Below, in pieces: positions 44,773-55,573 of a stretch of 64,000 nt of DNA. Below the pieces are notes generated by a model. That model did no database searches. It saw only the letters and a program-made list of their open reading frames with translations, and was not told the DNA's origin. The stretch covers positions 2,356,001 to 2,420,000 of the forward strand of contig NC_089437.1 in assembly GCF_026210795.1 (NCBI RefSeq). The letters are read 5' to 3'. Made by a program: the position numbers and the translations under genes. Numbering within the stretch: the first letter of the stretch is position 1; the number at the start of each line of letters is the position of its first letter. Source of the DNA: Rhizophagus irregularis (Eukaryota > Glomeromycota > Glomeromycetes > Glomerales > Glomeraceae).

Positions 44773-45897
44773 TTATTTTTCATTTTTTTCATTTTCATCA
44801 TTCAATGTTGAATTTACAATACTCCATTCTCTAACTTTTTCAAAAACCCAGAAGTTTAAACTTCCTAATGGAACTATAATCCATAATCTTGCAGTTAATC
44901 CTACAAATAAACCTTTTATACCCTCAGTTCTTACAACTCTTGTAGCAACATTCAACCATCTTAATTCACCTTGTCCAGCTCTACGAGCAATTTGAATTTT
45001 TGTTTTCACTACATCGAAAGGAGCAGAAGTAATAGTTGCAGTAGCACCAGCCAAAACGCCTGCCATCACAGAAAGTAAAAAATGTGAAGAAGGTAAAAAT
45101 GAAATATTATATTTATTTAGTCTTAATTGTTCCAATGTATAGGTATAAGTAAAAAAATATGCAGGAAAAAATGATATTGTATTAAGTAGTCCTGCGGTCC
45201 AGCCGCGATAAAGAAACCTATGAAGAGGTACATCTTTTGGTTTAAGATGAGTTATAAAATTCTTTGATAAAAGAATTTTACTTATATTAAATTGTTTATT
45301 AACATTTGAAGGAATTTGAGACGTATCATGTGTAGTTGTAACAACAAAAGTAGGTTGTTTCGTTGTTGAAGAAGTAGAAATTTGTCTTCTAAATAAAGCT
45401 GAATAATTAGTAATGTTATTTGTACTAGTATTTGTTGATAAATTTGCTTTTGAAACTTGAAGTTGTTGTGAAATAACATCAAAAGGTACCATAAAACTAG
45501 AAGTTGTTACAGCACTTAAAGTTCCTAAAAATGCATTTATTGTAGTCTGACTACAACTTTCTAACCATCCAAGCCCAAGGCTTTTTCCATTTCCTTTATG
45601 AACTCTATCTCTTAATGCATCATAAGTAGAAAAATGAACCAAACGTCCGCCGATACTACCTAACGCGTAAACACCCACACCTTTATATAAACCACGAACT
45701 CCTTCTATTTTTACCCTTTCGGTAACAACTTTAGAGAATGAAGTTGAAGAACTTGTACCAATATTTGATTGTTGAATAGTTTTAGCTGTTCTTATGGGAT
45801 AAAATACATATATTGGCAATAAATTTATTATGAAACCATAGAAATAGTAACGTTTGAAATCTATAGCTTGATCCGGGCCTAATTGTTGGTGATTCAT
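44773..45897 (-). CDS. Mitochondrial carrier family protein, SLC25A44-like
   Basis: Single-exon frame of 374 residues with three carrier repeats. The repeat signatures are FYPIRTAKTIQQ (repeat 1, acidic residue replaced), VPFDVISQQLQV (repeat 2) and APFDVVKTKIQI (repeat 3). Each is followed by a GxxGLYKG- or GIKGLFVGL-type matrix helix motif. The second-repeat VPxDVxSQ word, with its Ser-Gln, is characteristic of the SLC25A44 branch, whose animal member carries branched-chain amino acids into mitochondria. A Ser/Thr/Asn-rich insertion of about 70 residues lies between transmembrane segments in the second repeat (about 155-225). Substrate is inferred from the family only; other SLC25 subfamilies remain possible. 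Confidence 0.85.
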   Translation of the reverse strand: MNHQQLGPDQAIDFKRYYFYGFIINLLPIYVFYPIRTAKTIQQSNIGTSSSTSFSKVVTERVKIEGVRGLYKGVGVYALGSIGGRLVHFSTYDALRDRVHKGNGKSLGLGWLESCSQTTINAFLGTLSAVTTSSFMVPFDVISQQLQVSKANLSTNTSTNNITNYSALFRRQISTSSTTKQPTFVVTTTHDTSQIPSNVNKQFNISKILLSKNFITHLKPKDVPLHRFLYRGWTAGLLNTISFFPAYFFTYTYTLEQLRLNKYNISFLPSSHFLLSVMAGVLAGATATITSAPFDVVKTKIQIARRAGQGELRWLNVATRVVRTEGIKGLFVGLTARLWIIVPLGSLNFWVFEKVREWSIVNSTLNDENEKNEK

Positions 45898-47032
45898 TCT
45901 TGCGAAAAAAATAAATTAACAGATTTACAGATTTAAATATTTGAATTAATTTGGTGCGATTTTTTCCGAAATCATGTGGGTCAAATGTTTACTAATTAAA
46001 TATGCAGCTTGTCAATCACTTTTACTATGATCATAACCCAGATTTTGATGTCATTTATCGAATCAAATGGTGGTAATACTGACGGAGTTATAGCTCAACA
46101 AAATATTTAGATTAAAATTATCTTAATTTTAGATTTATATAATTATTTATGCAAGTTGTCAATATGTTAGATAATAAGGTGGAAACCTCAATGTCTCACT
46201 TAAATAGATTGATAAGTAATTAGGTCACATGACATTATGGTGCAGCGATAACACCTCCAGTAACACAAGCATCCTTAGGGATGTAGACTTTTAACCTAAA
46301 CCGAGGTGTATTTATTTTAATTCATCTGTTTTAGCTCCATTTGCTATGTACACGCTTGGTTTAAATTTCATCTTGAAAGGTATGTCACTTTCTTTTTAAT
46401 TTATTAATTTATTATTTTATTTTACAGTTTAAATATAAAATATACTGAAATATTTTTTATTGAAAACTTAGGATAAAAAGTAAAGTGTTAAGCTTAAAGA
46501 TCCCAAAAGCTCTTGTTCATAATATATTTATAACAAATTTTATAAATGAAATAAAAATTGCAAGAATTATAAAAGTTATTTTAAATAAATATTTTTTTGC
46601 TTTTTTTTTAAAAAAACACTATAGTACAAGAATTTTTCATTATAAAATAAATACTGTATTTTTTCATGCAAAAAACATTGCAAAAATTTTTCTAATATAA
46701 ATATTATATAAATGAAATTTGACTAATAAAATTCATCAAATTTTAATTGTACATTTTAGTTTAAGTAAAGGTCTACACAGTGTCTATATTCCTATCTTAG
46801 ATTTCCATTAAAAAAGCTCAGGCATGTGAATTTTATGACTTAGATAATCTGACTTTTAATTTTGGCCCAAATCATAAAGCTTCTTTGACTATAACTTTAT
46901 ATTTTCTTATTATTTTGATATATCAAATATAGTATTATGAAGCTATTATAAATTATATATGAAAAAATGATTTATTCACATTATTAAACAAAATAAACAA
47001 TATATTATATATATTTATAGTACAGTCAACTC
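45898..47032. other. Upstream region of the carrier gene and start of repeat block
   Basis: The first 100-200 bp should hold the carrier promoter. Beyond that is A/T-rich sequence with no supported gene. A 71-codon open frame at 46485-46700 is Phe/Ile/Lys-rich and looks like composition. A hairpin with ACACCTC/GAGGTGT arms lies at about 46252-46311. Confidence 0.45.
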
Positions 47033-48570
47033 TCTTTATAGTCACACATTTGGGACAGTCCATATTTGGTGATTATAAAGAGATGTGACTATATAAAAAA
47101 TTTCTTATATTAGTATATCATAATTCCGGCCAAAAATTAACATAATTTTAGCTAAAATTATACTCAAAACTTTATTGTATCGTAACTCCGCCAATATTAA
47201 TCGTAGAGAGATGATCTTACCGCCATTCGATTCGTCTTGATGAGACGGTTCTAATGGTATAAAATACATCGAAATCCAATCACTAGATTAATTTCCGAAA
47301 TTAAAAAAATATTAATGGTTTTTGTGTAATAACTCTGCCAATATTGATCCTAGAGAGACGATCTTACCGCCATTCGATTCGTCTTGATGAGACGGTTCTA
47401 ATGGTATAAAATACATCGAAATCCAATCACTAGATTAATTTCCGAAATTAAAAAATATTAATGGTTTTTGTGTAATAACTCTGCCAATATTGATCCTAGA
47501 GAGACAATCTTACTACCATTCGATTCGTCTTAATGCGACGAATCTAATGGTATAAAATACATCGAAATCCAATCACTAGATTAATTTCCGAAATTAAAAA
47601 AATATTAATGGTTTTTGTGTAATAACTCTGCCAATATTGATCCTAGAGAGACGATCTTACCGCCATTCGATTCGTCTTGATGAGGCGATTCCAACGAGCT
47701 ATTAATCGTCTTTTTACAATCACTAGGTACTGAGAAATTTAGCAAAATGTTAAATGGCGCAGTAAACGTAAATCAAGAAATATAATAATGCCGATGCTTA
47801 ACATTTTGTTGAATAACTCATCAGCCAGTGATCGCAAAAGGATAAAACTTCTCCTAATACTACTTCTCTACAACAACACAACTCTTCTTTGGCGTCAGTC
47901 TCTCAGGATTCCTGGATTTCTTGGATATCCTCTTCTATAATTCGGGGTGGATCTTGGATCTCGCACTTGGATTTTCTGCGCCGCTTAACAGTTCAACCTC
48001 TTAGGATTTCTTTCTGGTAACGGACTGGATTTTTGGATGTTGGATAGTTGACTCACACTGGCCTTTGGGTAAAGTTGGGGTATGCGATTCTGTAATAGTT
48101 CAGTTTTTCTTTGCTTTAATTTTATTTTAGTTTAGATTTCTTTACTTGTATGAATCGTGAAGCTACTCTTTTTATTTTTTATTAGTTTATTTTCTTATTT
48201 TTGTGATATTGTTCGATTATATTTTCGAAGTTCAAAGTATAAATAAAAGATAAAGTCATAAGACTGTTTGTACAGCAAAAGGATAAAACTACCACCATTC
48301 GATTCATCTCAGTGAGACGATTCTAACAAGCTATGATACATCTTTGTACGATTATTAGATGCCAAGTTATTTAATATATTCTTTATATAACTGTGATTAT
48401 AAACGGTTCTTTTTAATATAAGATTTTTGAGGATAGGTGTGATAGTGACTATAGATAGATTGTGACTATATAGGATAGTTTTTAATAATAAAGTGTTTTG
48501 AACATTCAACTGGTGTGACTATATAGTAGAATGTGACTATAACGGGAGTGACTATAGAGGGAGTTGACTG
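47033..48570. mobile_element. 1.54-kb non-autonomous element, CAGTCAACTC termini, TA target site
   Basis: Left end CAGTCAACTCTCTTTATAGT and right end ACTATAGAGGGAGTTGACTG form a near-perfect inverted pair, flanked by TA on each side. GTGACTATA words recur in sub-terminal positions at both ends. The interior holds a four-copy tandem array (about 47183-47700) and an unusually balanced, pyrimidine-rich stretch at about 47840-48110. No transposase is encoded. CAGT ends with TA duplication point to the pogo/Tc1-mariner group. Confidence 0.82.
47183..47700 (+). repeat. Tandem array, about 147-bp unit, four copies
   Basis: The phrase TAACTCTGCCAATATTGATC (TAACTCCG... in copy 1) starts at about 47183, 47330, 47476 and 47623, so periods are 147, 146 and 147. 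Each unit continues with a CGATCTTACCGCCATTCGAT segment and ATCCAATCACTAGATTAATT. The last copy is incomplete and diverges after GATGAGGCGATTC. A shortened echo (ACCACCATTCGATTCATCTC) occurs at about 48289-48320. Confidence 0.88.
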
Positions 48571-49680
48571 TATATATTTTTTTTATTTTTACTTCAAATC
48601 ACCAGGGGTTATCATTACCGTTGGCCAGAATTATCAATTTTTACCGGCACTATATTTTTTTAATGCTGGTCGATCATCATAATTTCAGTCACCAGTGATC
48701 ATCACCCCAGTGATAGTTAGAAAAATTCTTTTTTTTTTATTAAAATTTATAAAAATGTAATACAATTAATTCTATTATAATAACTTATTAAATTTTGGTA
48801 AAAATTAAGTTGCAAATAGTTTCATCAGAATTGATTTATTTTAATCAAAATACTTAAATTATGCTGTAAAATTAAAAAAAAATGCAATGTAGCTATTCTA
48901 TTGCAAAAAATTTATAACTTTATAATAATTATGTATTTTTTCTAAAAAAATTTTCTAATTCTTAGGAATTTTATACAACCCTAAATTAATTTTTTTTACC
49001 TCTAAAAATCACTTTTTTTGAATTAAACTGTAGTTTGTACATAAAAATTTAATAAAGAAAATTACATCAAACAATTTTTTTATTTTATTATGCTTTAAAT
49101 TATCAACAATACTAATTCAATAATTATATTATTATTTATAGGTTTTATAGTTTTTTTTTATAAAAAGATAGTATTGCTAATATTTTGCTACTTTACTTTC
49201 TTTCAATATTCAATATGTTACTTAATTTAAAAATAATAATAACTTTACAGAAACTTCAAGATCATAGCAATGGTTTAATGCGCAATAACTGTGTTATAAA
49301 TACATAGTGACTACATTATGTAATCGTAAAGAAATTACATATATGCAGTTACTGCACATTAAGCCATCGTTATGATTTTGAAGTTTCTGTAAAAAAGCCA
49401 CAGTTTTCATTCCAAAAAGTGTGATTTTTAGGGGTAATTTAAGATTATGTAAAATTCCTAAAAATTATAAATTTTTTTTAGGAAAAATACATAATTATAC
49501 TTTATAAGTATCCATCAAAATTTAGTAGAAATCTATAGTATACAAGTAGGTTTAAATTTACTGAACAACTTTATTTAAACATTAAAAGTAATTTATTTTA
49601 ATTAAAATACTGAAAATTACATTTTAAAATCTCTAATCTCTATACAAAAATTTTTTTTTTAAAAAAAATAAAAACAATAC
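48571..49680. repeat. Large foldback region with a long near-perfect hairpin
   Basis: Arms at about 49247-49295 and 49347-49394 pair: TTTACAGAAACTTCAAGATC on the left matches the inverse of GATTTTGAAGTTTCTGTAAA, and GCAATGGTTTAATGCGCA matches the inverse of TGCACATTAAGCCATCGT. Pairing resumes further out (ATAATTATGTATTTTTTC at about 48925 with GAAAAATACATAATTATA at about 49480), so the palindrome may span over 550 bp. A smaller CACCAGGGG/CCCCAGTG inverted pair lies at about 48597-48719. No coding sequence is present. Confidence 0.6.
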
Positions 49681-50169
49681 TAGGGTTTCGATCCTATTTT
49701 TTAAAGCAATCTGAATAGAATCCAGATCTTCTCTTGCGAATCTGGATTGAATCTGAATTCTAAATTTGACCTTAACTCTGACCAAAATTATAATTTTGAC
49801 TGGAATTAATATTTAACGTCAAATATTAACTGTCTGCAAAATTTGTTAGCTCTGGCCAAATTTATAGTGCTGACTCAAATTAATAAAAATGGATTCATCT
49901 GTTACAAAAAAGTAAGATCTGGATATCCAAAAATTATACATGCCACCCAAATTATTTTGGACTGCCGTAATTATAAGTAAATCCCAAATTCAATTATGGC
50001 ATCCCAAATTATTTTGGCACTTTACATAGTAAATTATATATAAACCGAATGAATTATGGCATCCCAAATTATAATTATGGCATCCCAAAATAATTTGGGC
50101 AGCATGTATACCAAAAATAAGGAAATTCAGATTTAAATCTGGATTGAACAAATCCAGATCGAAACCCTA
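49681..50169. mobile_element. 489-bp MITE, TAGGGTTTCGATC termini, 8-bp duplication
   Basis: The left end TAGGGTTTCGATC and right end GATCGAAACCCTA are exact inverses. AACAATAC stands immediately outside both ends (49673-49680 and 50170-50177), a perfect 8-bp target-site duplication as made by hAT transposases. Sub-terminal sequences rich in AATCTGGATT/AATCCAGAT also pair. It carries a nested palindromic insert described separately and no open frame. Confidence 0.85.
49936..50111. mobile_element. Nested palindromic insert with ACATGCC ends
   Basis: TATACATGCCACCCAAATTA on the left pairs with the inverse of TAATTTGGGCAGCATGTATA on the right. Inside, GCATCCCAAATTATTTTGG and its variants are repeated in both orientations. 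It sits within the 49681-50169 element, apparently having inserted later. A TA duplication is possible because TATA occurs at both borders. Confidence 0.55.
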
Positions 50170-50177
50170 AACAATAC

Positions 50178-52417
50178 TATTAAAATAGAAAATAAAAAAT
50201 ATATATTTTTTATTAATTAAAATTAAGACATTATAAATTTTTTTTTATTATTTTAAATAATATAATTTATGTCAATTATAAAATTTTAATAAGTAAAAAT
50301 GCAAAAGATTGAAAGTTAAAAAAAAGTATAAAAAAAATAAAAAAAAATATCTAATAATATATATTAATTATATAGAATCTTTGCAATAAAAAGGTATGAA
50401 ACTCAAAAAAAAATTTGATTTTACTTTATATGCTAATTATATTTTTTTTACTGAAATAAATGCAAATTTAATATTAATTCAATTTTTGATATTTTTTGAG
50501 TTTTGTACCTTTCTATTGCAAAGACCTTATATAATATAAGACACTAAAATTATGTACTTAAACTTTTTTAATAGATACTAAGAAAAATATATAGTAATGA
50601 TGAATTATGATACAATAATAAAAATTATATTTAATATAAAATGATAATAAAGTAATATAAATTACATAATTACATAATCAAAAAATATTACAAAAATAAA
50701 ATTTCATTGTAAATAAATTAATATTGTTTAAAATAGATCTTATTAAAGCTAACTTTTAATATATGATGAAATGTGTAGTTAAAAATTAATTGCTGATAAT
50801 TTGCCGATTTGCCATTTAACAATATAAAATAATTGGCAATTTATAATTAATCTTGTCAGACATTTTAAATGGTGTTTACACAAGTTTGAAAATGTTTTAT
50901 TGTAATATAAATGTTCTAAAAATACATTAAAAAAAAATGTTACATTACTTAGATATAATTTTATAAAACTGGTAAAACTAAAACATTGCCAAAAAAAAAA
51001 GAAAATTTTATTATTTTTTTTTTAAATATTATTTTATTAATTTATGTAAAAATATACCATATATTCAGTGTTGTACATTTTTGATGCCCGCAGCTTTTTT
51101 TGGTTATCCTAGACATGTTCACGCTCTATACTTTTATTATAGTAATATCTATACTTATATGATATTATATAATAGAAAAGTATATCAAAATTATCACTCA
51201 AAGGTGGTAAAAATATCTTTGCTTTCAGCATTCAAAGATTATAAACAAATGAAATTAGTATTAAATAAATGAATAGGTATTACTTATATTAAAAAAATAA
51301 TAGAAGTAACTATATAATTATACATAAGAATTTAAATTTTAATAAACAGTTTAAATTACAGAAAGAATAAGAAAAATATAAGAAAAGATTATTTCATAAT
51401 TTAAAAAGTAATAAAAATAAATGGTTGAGTACAAATAATAGTTTTCAATCAAAAATATATATTACTAAATATAGAATATGATTTTAAGAAAATATCTTTA
51501 AAAAACAGTTTATATTAATAAAAGAAATGGAATTTCTGATGGATAAGTAACAAATGTAATAAATTACAATACATTGAAAGAGAAGAAATTTTTATGAATT
51601 ACTTTTTTAATGAAATATACTTTCTAAAAATAAGAAAAAAAAAGGATATAGAACTTTTAAATTTAGGTCAAGTAAATAAAATTATTCATTTCTCATAACC
51701 GGACGGGTCATATAAATGTTAAAAAAAGATAAAAAAATTTATTTTATTTAGTCATGTGATTTTAGTTTTGACCAATTATAATCATAAAAAAATAATTTTT
51801 TTTTCCACCGGCAAAAAATTTATTAAATCAACTAATTAACTTCTAGGAATCGGTTAAATTTTTATTAAAAAATAAATTTTCTTCTGAGTGGCCAGGTCAA
51901 ATTTAGCAATTTTTTTTCATGAAAAATGAATAATTTTATTTCTTTGACCTTAAAAGGAAAAAAAATTGTGTCAGTATAATTTACCAAGATAAATAAGGTT
52001 ATTTTAGTAGGAAGATAATGAATACTTTAAAAGATTTGAGATTGAATGAACAAGTTAAACTGACTTCTTGATAACAATATTGGCAAAAACAGTAGAAATA
52101 ATAAAACCTGAATTTTATAAAGGTTTAAATAGCATACAAGATATAGATATATTGAAGTCTTATTGTGATAAAGTTAAAAAAAAAAATTAATTTTAGTTTT
52201 AATAATGGAATCTTAATCTAAACTTATAAAAATAAGAAAAACAAAATATATATAAAAACTAAGTATTATGAAATAAGACTATTTCTTTGAAGAAAAATTC
52301 AATAAAATACTAAATTATTCCATTTGTTCCAATTAGTTTTACTGAAGTTTTTATTTCAATATTTTTATTATTATACTTTTTACTATTCAACTTCATTTTT
52401 TTATTTTTACTACTAAT
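50178..52417. other. Gene-free A/T-rich DNA
   Basis: No supported gene. Short interrupted coding-like scraps near 51480-51700 and 52017-52170 are Lys/Asn/Ile-rich and broken by stops, possibly old transposon relics. Inverted AATTTTTTTTTGAGTTT-like tracts near 50400 and 50490-50530 form another small foldback. Confidence 0.45.
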
Positions 52418-52447
52418 AGGACCCCAGACATCACATATATAACTCAT

Positions 52448-52680
52448 AAGGTTCCTTAATGTACGCATCATGCGAATTCCTAATTGCCGATCATTCAGAC
52501 CCAGTTTAATCGCAGAAAATCCCCTGAAATTCCACGATGATCTATGCCTGTATACGATATTAACGTACGCACTGGTCCAAGATTGGGAGTTATGCACTTA
52601 CACGTAATAACGTTAAACTTAACTTCTGGCCAGTGCGTATATTAATATCGTACACATGATGTGTAAGTTAAGAATGCTCT
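52448..52680. mobile_element. 233-bp nested insert with 9-bp duplication and palindromic core
   Basis: ATAACTCAT stands on both sides (52439-52447 and 52681-52689). The ends are imperfect inverted repeats, AAGGTTCCTTAATGTACGCA and, inverted, AGAGCATTCTTAACTTACAC, each followed by TCATG. The interior has a second pair of arms, GTATACGATATTAACGTACG...CACTGG and its inverse CCAGTGCGTATATTAATATC. It is much less AT-rich than its surroundings. A 9-bp duplication suggests a Mutator-like origin; this is tentative. Confidence 0.75.
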
Positions 52681-53026
52681 ATAACTCATAACTGATCTGC
52701 ATGAATTTAGCATTTTTTGCTTCTGCTAAAATAAATCTAATTTGCTAAAAATCAAATTATCATATTTTAAATCTATACTAATTTGCTAAAACTCAAAATA
52801 TGAGTTATAGTAAAATTCTAAATAATATAGGTTTAAATTTGCTTAATAAAATATAATTTCAGTTTATTCAAATTATTTGTAGATCGGTAAATTTAATTAT
52901 CAATTTACTGAAATTAACAATCTTTTTTTTTTATTATCAATAAAAAAAATAAATAATTAATATAAATTAAACTGTTGATTTTTATAATTTATAATTAAAA
53001 ATATGTAGATTATAGATAAAATAATA

Positions 53027-53341
53027 CCGTATATCACGGGCCATAATACCCCTCCTATGCATAGTACCCCCCTTGAAAAATTTCATAGAATTGTATAGTA
53101 CCCAGGGGGATATTTTACAATTATCTCGTGATCCAGTGATCAGATTTGAGCCATCTTTTTTTTGTTTGATAGCTCTCATTGAGCTTTACAAGATAAAAAA
53201 AAGATCGTTCAAATTGGACTGGTAGAACGTGAGATATTTGCAAAATATGGAATTTTTAGGCTTTGTTTAGTACCTGGGGGTACAGGGTCAAACCCCCAAT
53301 TTTTGCAAGATACCCGGGGTACTGTGGCTTGCTATATACGG
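53027..53341. mobile_element. 315-bp nested MITE, CCGTATAT ends, TA target site
   Basis: The left end is CCGTATATCACGGGCCATAA; the right end inverted is CCGTATATAGCAAGCCACAG; both run into TACCCC. TA stands at both sides. The uninterrupted target is visible in the related element near 3340-3350, where the same flanks meet at a single TA. The interior hairpin (GATCCAGTGATCAGATTTGA and its inverse) is the core shared with 4453-4749. The 65-codon open frame overlapping it is not a gene. Confidence 0.85.
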
Positions 53342-53728
53342 TAATTAATAAAAATAATAAATTAAATATAAATAATTATTAAAAAAATAAAATGTTGCGA
53401 AACTAATCAGATGGGTTTTGGCCTGCATTATGCTTAACTTTGGCCGGAATTATACTTAATTTTGGCCAAAATATAACCCAAACCCGAAACTAATATTTTT
53501 AAAAATATTATCAATAAAAGTTAAAAAAAAAAGGATAAAAAAAAGTACCAATTTGTTCAAATATAAAATATGACTTTGTAAAATCAATACAATTTGCTAA
53601 AACTCATAATTATGACTATTAATTAATTTTCAATCAATTTGCTTTATCTAAAATTATGAGTTTAACCTAATTTTGATTGAATTTGCTAAAACTCAAATGT
53701 GAGTTATATATGTGATATCCGGGATCCT

Positions 53729-55573
53729 CTACTAATGTTACATTTTTTTTTCTTTTTTACTTACATCTCATTTCTAAATTTCTACTGTATACTTTATTTA
53801 AATGGCATGTATATATAAATCTGTTTTTATTAGCTATATATATATACTATTAAATATAGAATGATAAATTAGATAAAATAAATAATTTAATAAATAATAT
53901 AAAAGAAGTTTATATATTTTTCTTTCAAATAAAATTTGCTATATATAAATATTATCAAATATGAAATGATGTAAAATTAAAATTCAATAGAAAAAAAAAA
54001 CTAATTATTTATTTTTTCCATTTTGATAATTTGTTTTTTAAAAATTAGTTACTTTACAAAGAAAATAGAAAAACAAAATAAGAGTAACTAACTATATATT
54101 TTACCTCTATTAGTACCACTTTGACATACCCCTAATTTTTAGGAATTAAATTGAGCATTTATGTAAAGATCACATCTATAATAAATTAATAAATAAAATA
54201 AAATTACCAGACTATATATAGTATATAAAACAAATATACTAATTCTACCTAAAGAAAAAAGATTATATTATATATAGGATAAATTTAATTCTCATCCTTA
54301 TATGTGATGTTTAAATTTCACTTTTATTTCAAAAAAGGAATTTTGTATACCAATCATTTAATTCTGGCCAGAATTAAATATGTTACATGATTTAATAAGA
54401 AAAAACCTGAAAATAAAAATGACATTTAAAACCATCTTTAATGCTTTAAGTAAACTTGCAAAGCAGGGAAAATACACATAGTAGATATTTTTTAAAATAT
54501 TTGAATTTCTTTTTTTGTTATAAGATGTGAAATTTAAACATTATACAAAAGAGACAAGATATACATTTTTTCTAATAAATTAATCATAAAAGTGTAATAT
54601 TATCATGTGTAAAAATTGAAATTTTAAGGTATTTTATAAATCTGCTACGAACAATAATTTATGATATCTTTATAATGATTATGAAAAAAGTATTTATAAT
54701 ATTTTATTATATCTTTTTGTTAAATTGCATTATTTGTAAAATATATAAATATTTTAATATTTTAGATATATAAATTAGTTGGCATTTTAAAATTATATAG
54801 AAGAATTTTTATTTATTATTTGAATTAAAGTGGATACGGTAGCATTTATATATGTATAACATATACAATTTCTGCATAATTATAATAAACCTGTTCCGTT
54901 TATTACCAAAAAAAGAATTACCTTTCTTATTTAAAATTTTCTATATATAAGTATAATTTTTTAATTGAAATTAAATTTTTATAACAGCCAATTTTTTTTT
55001 TTGCTTTTATTAAACTTTCAATAATTAGAAAAAAAATTCAATAAAACTTTTGATTTTAATATTCAATAATTATAATAAAATTAACGAAATTAATGAAATT
55101 AATGAAATTAAAAAATAATTAATAATCCTATTTATTGATATATTATAAAAAAAATTTTTTTTTTTTTACTTTTCAATAACGTAGCAATAATAATACCAAA
55201 TGATGCCATCTTTCTTTCTACTGTAAATAATAATGATAATAGAAATAATGATAAGGCGGAATAAAAAGTAATGTAAAAAAGAAAATGAATTTTTTGTGTA
55301 TTTTTTTTTGCATAATAATAAAAAAAAAGGAATAAGAAAAATATTTTTGAAAAATTTAGATATAGTTATACATATTAGTTTGAAGAAAAAAAAATAAAAC
55401 AATACAACAAATTTATGATGTATAAAAAAATAATAATAGGTAAGGGGAAATTACGAGTTAATTGATTAAGGTTAAATACTGCATTGGCCGTTATTAATGA
55501 GGTGATGAAATTCTTAAACGAATAGAAAAATCATCTATGAATTATTACAATTATTAAAATTTTTACTTTTTTT
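53729..55573. other. Gene-free A/T-rich DNA with minor foldback repeats
   Basis: An inverted pair GTGATGTTTAAATTTCAC and GTGAAATTTAAACATTA brackets about 54308-54546, and inside it CTTTAATGCTTTAAGTAAAC recalls the foldback family at 10943. From about 55130 poly-T and poly-A tracts mark the 3' flank of the PH-domain gene. No gene is supported. Confidence 0.45.

Larger units (their letters stand above)
52418..53728 (-). mobile_element. hAT-like element carrying two nested insertions (copy 2)
   Basis: Ends are AGGACCCCAGACATCACATA (left) and TATGTGATATCCGGGATCCT (right, written on the plus strand), an inverted pair of about 29 bp including the ATATAACTCA extension. CTACTAAT lies directly outside both ends, a perfect 8-bp duplication. 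Without its two inserts the element is about 0.76 kb and matches 2972-3755 in inverted orientation. No transposase is encoded. The inserts are at 52448-52680 and 53027-53341. Confidence 0.88.

Noticed and set aside
46230-46320. tRNA-like or Pol III-like stretch with GACTTTTAACCTA and ACACCTC/GAGGTGT arms
   Set aside because: An anticodon-like loop and a stem are present, but there is no D arm of normal form and no GGTTCRA T-arm, so no cloverleaf can be drawn.
47183-47700. Regularly spaced repeats resembling a CRISPR-like array
   Set aside because: The whole 147-bp unit is repeated with no unique spacers, inside a TIR element in a eukaryotic genome. It is an ordinary tandem repeat.
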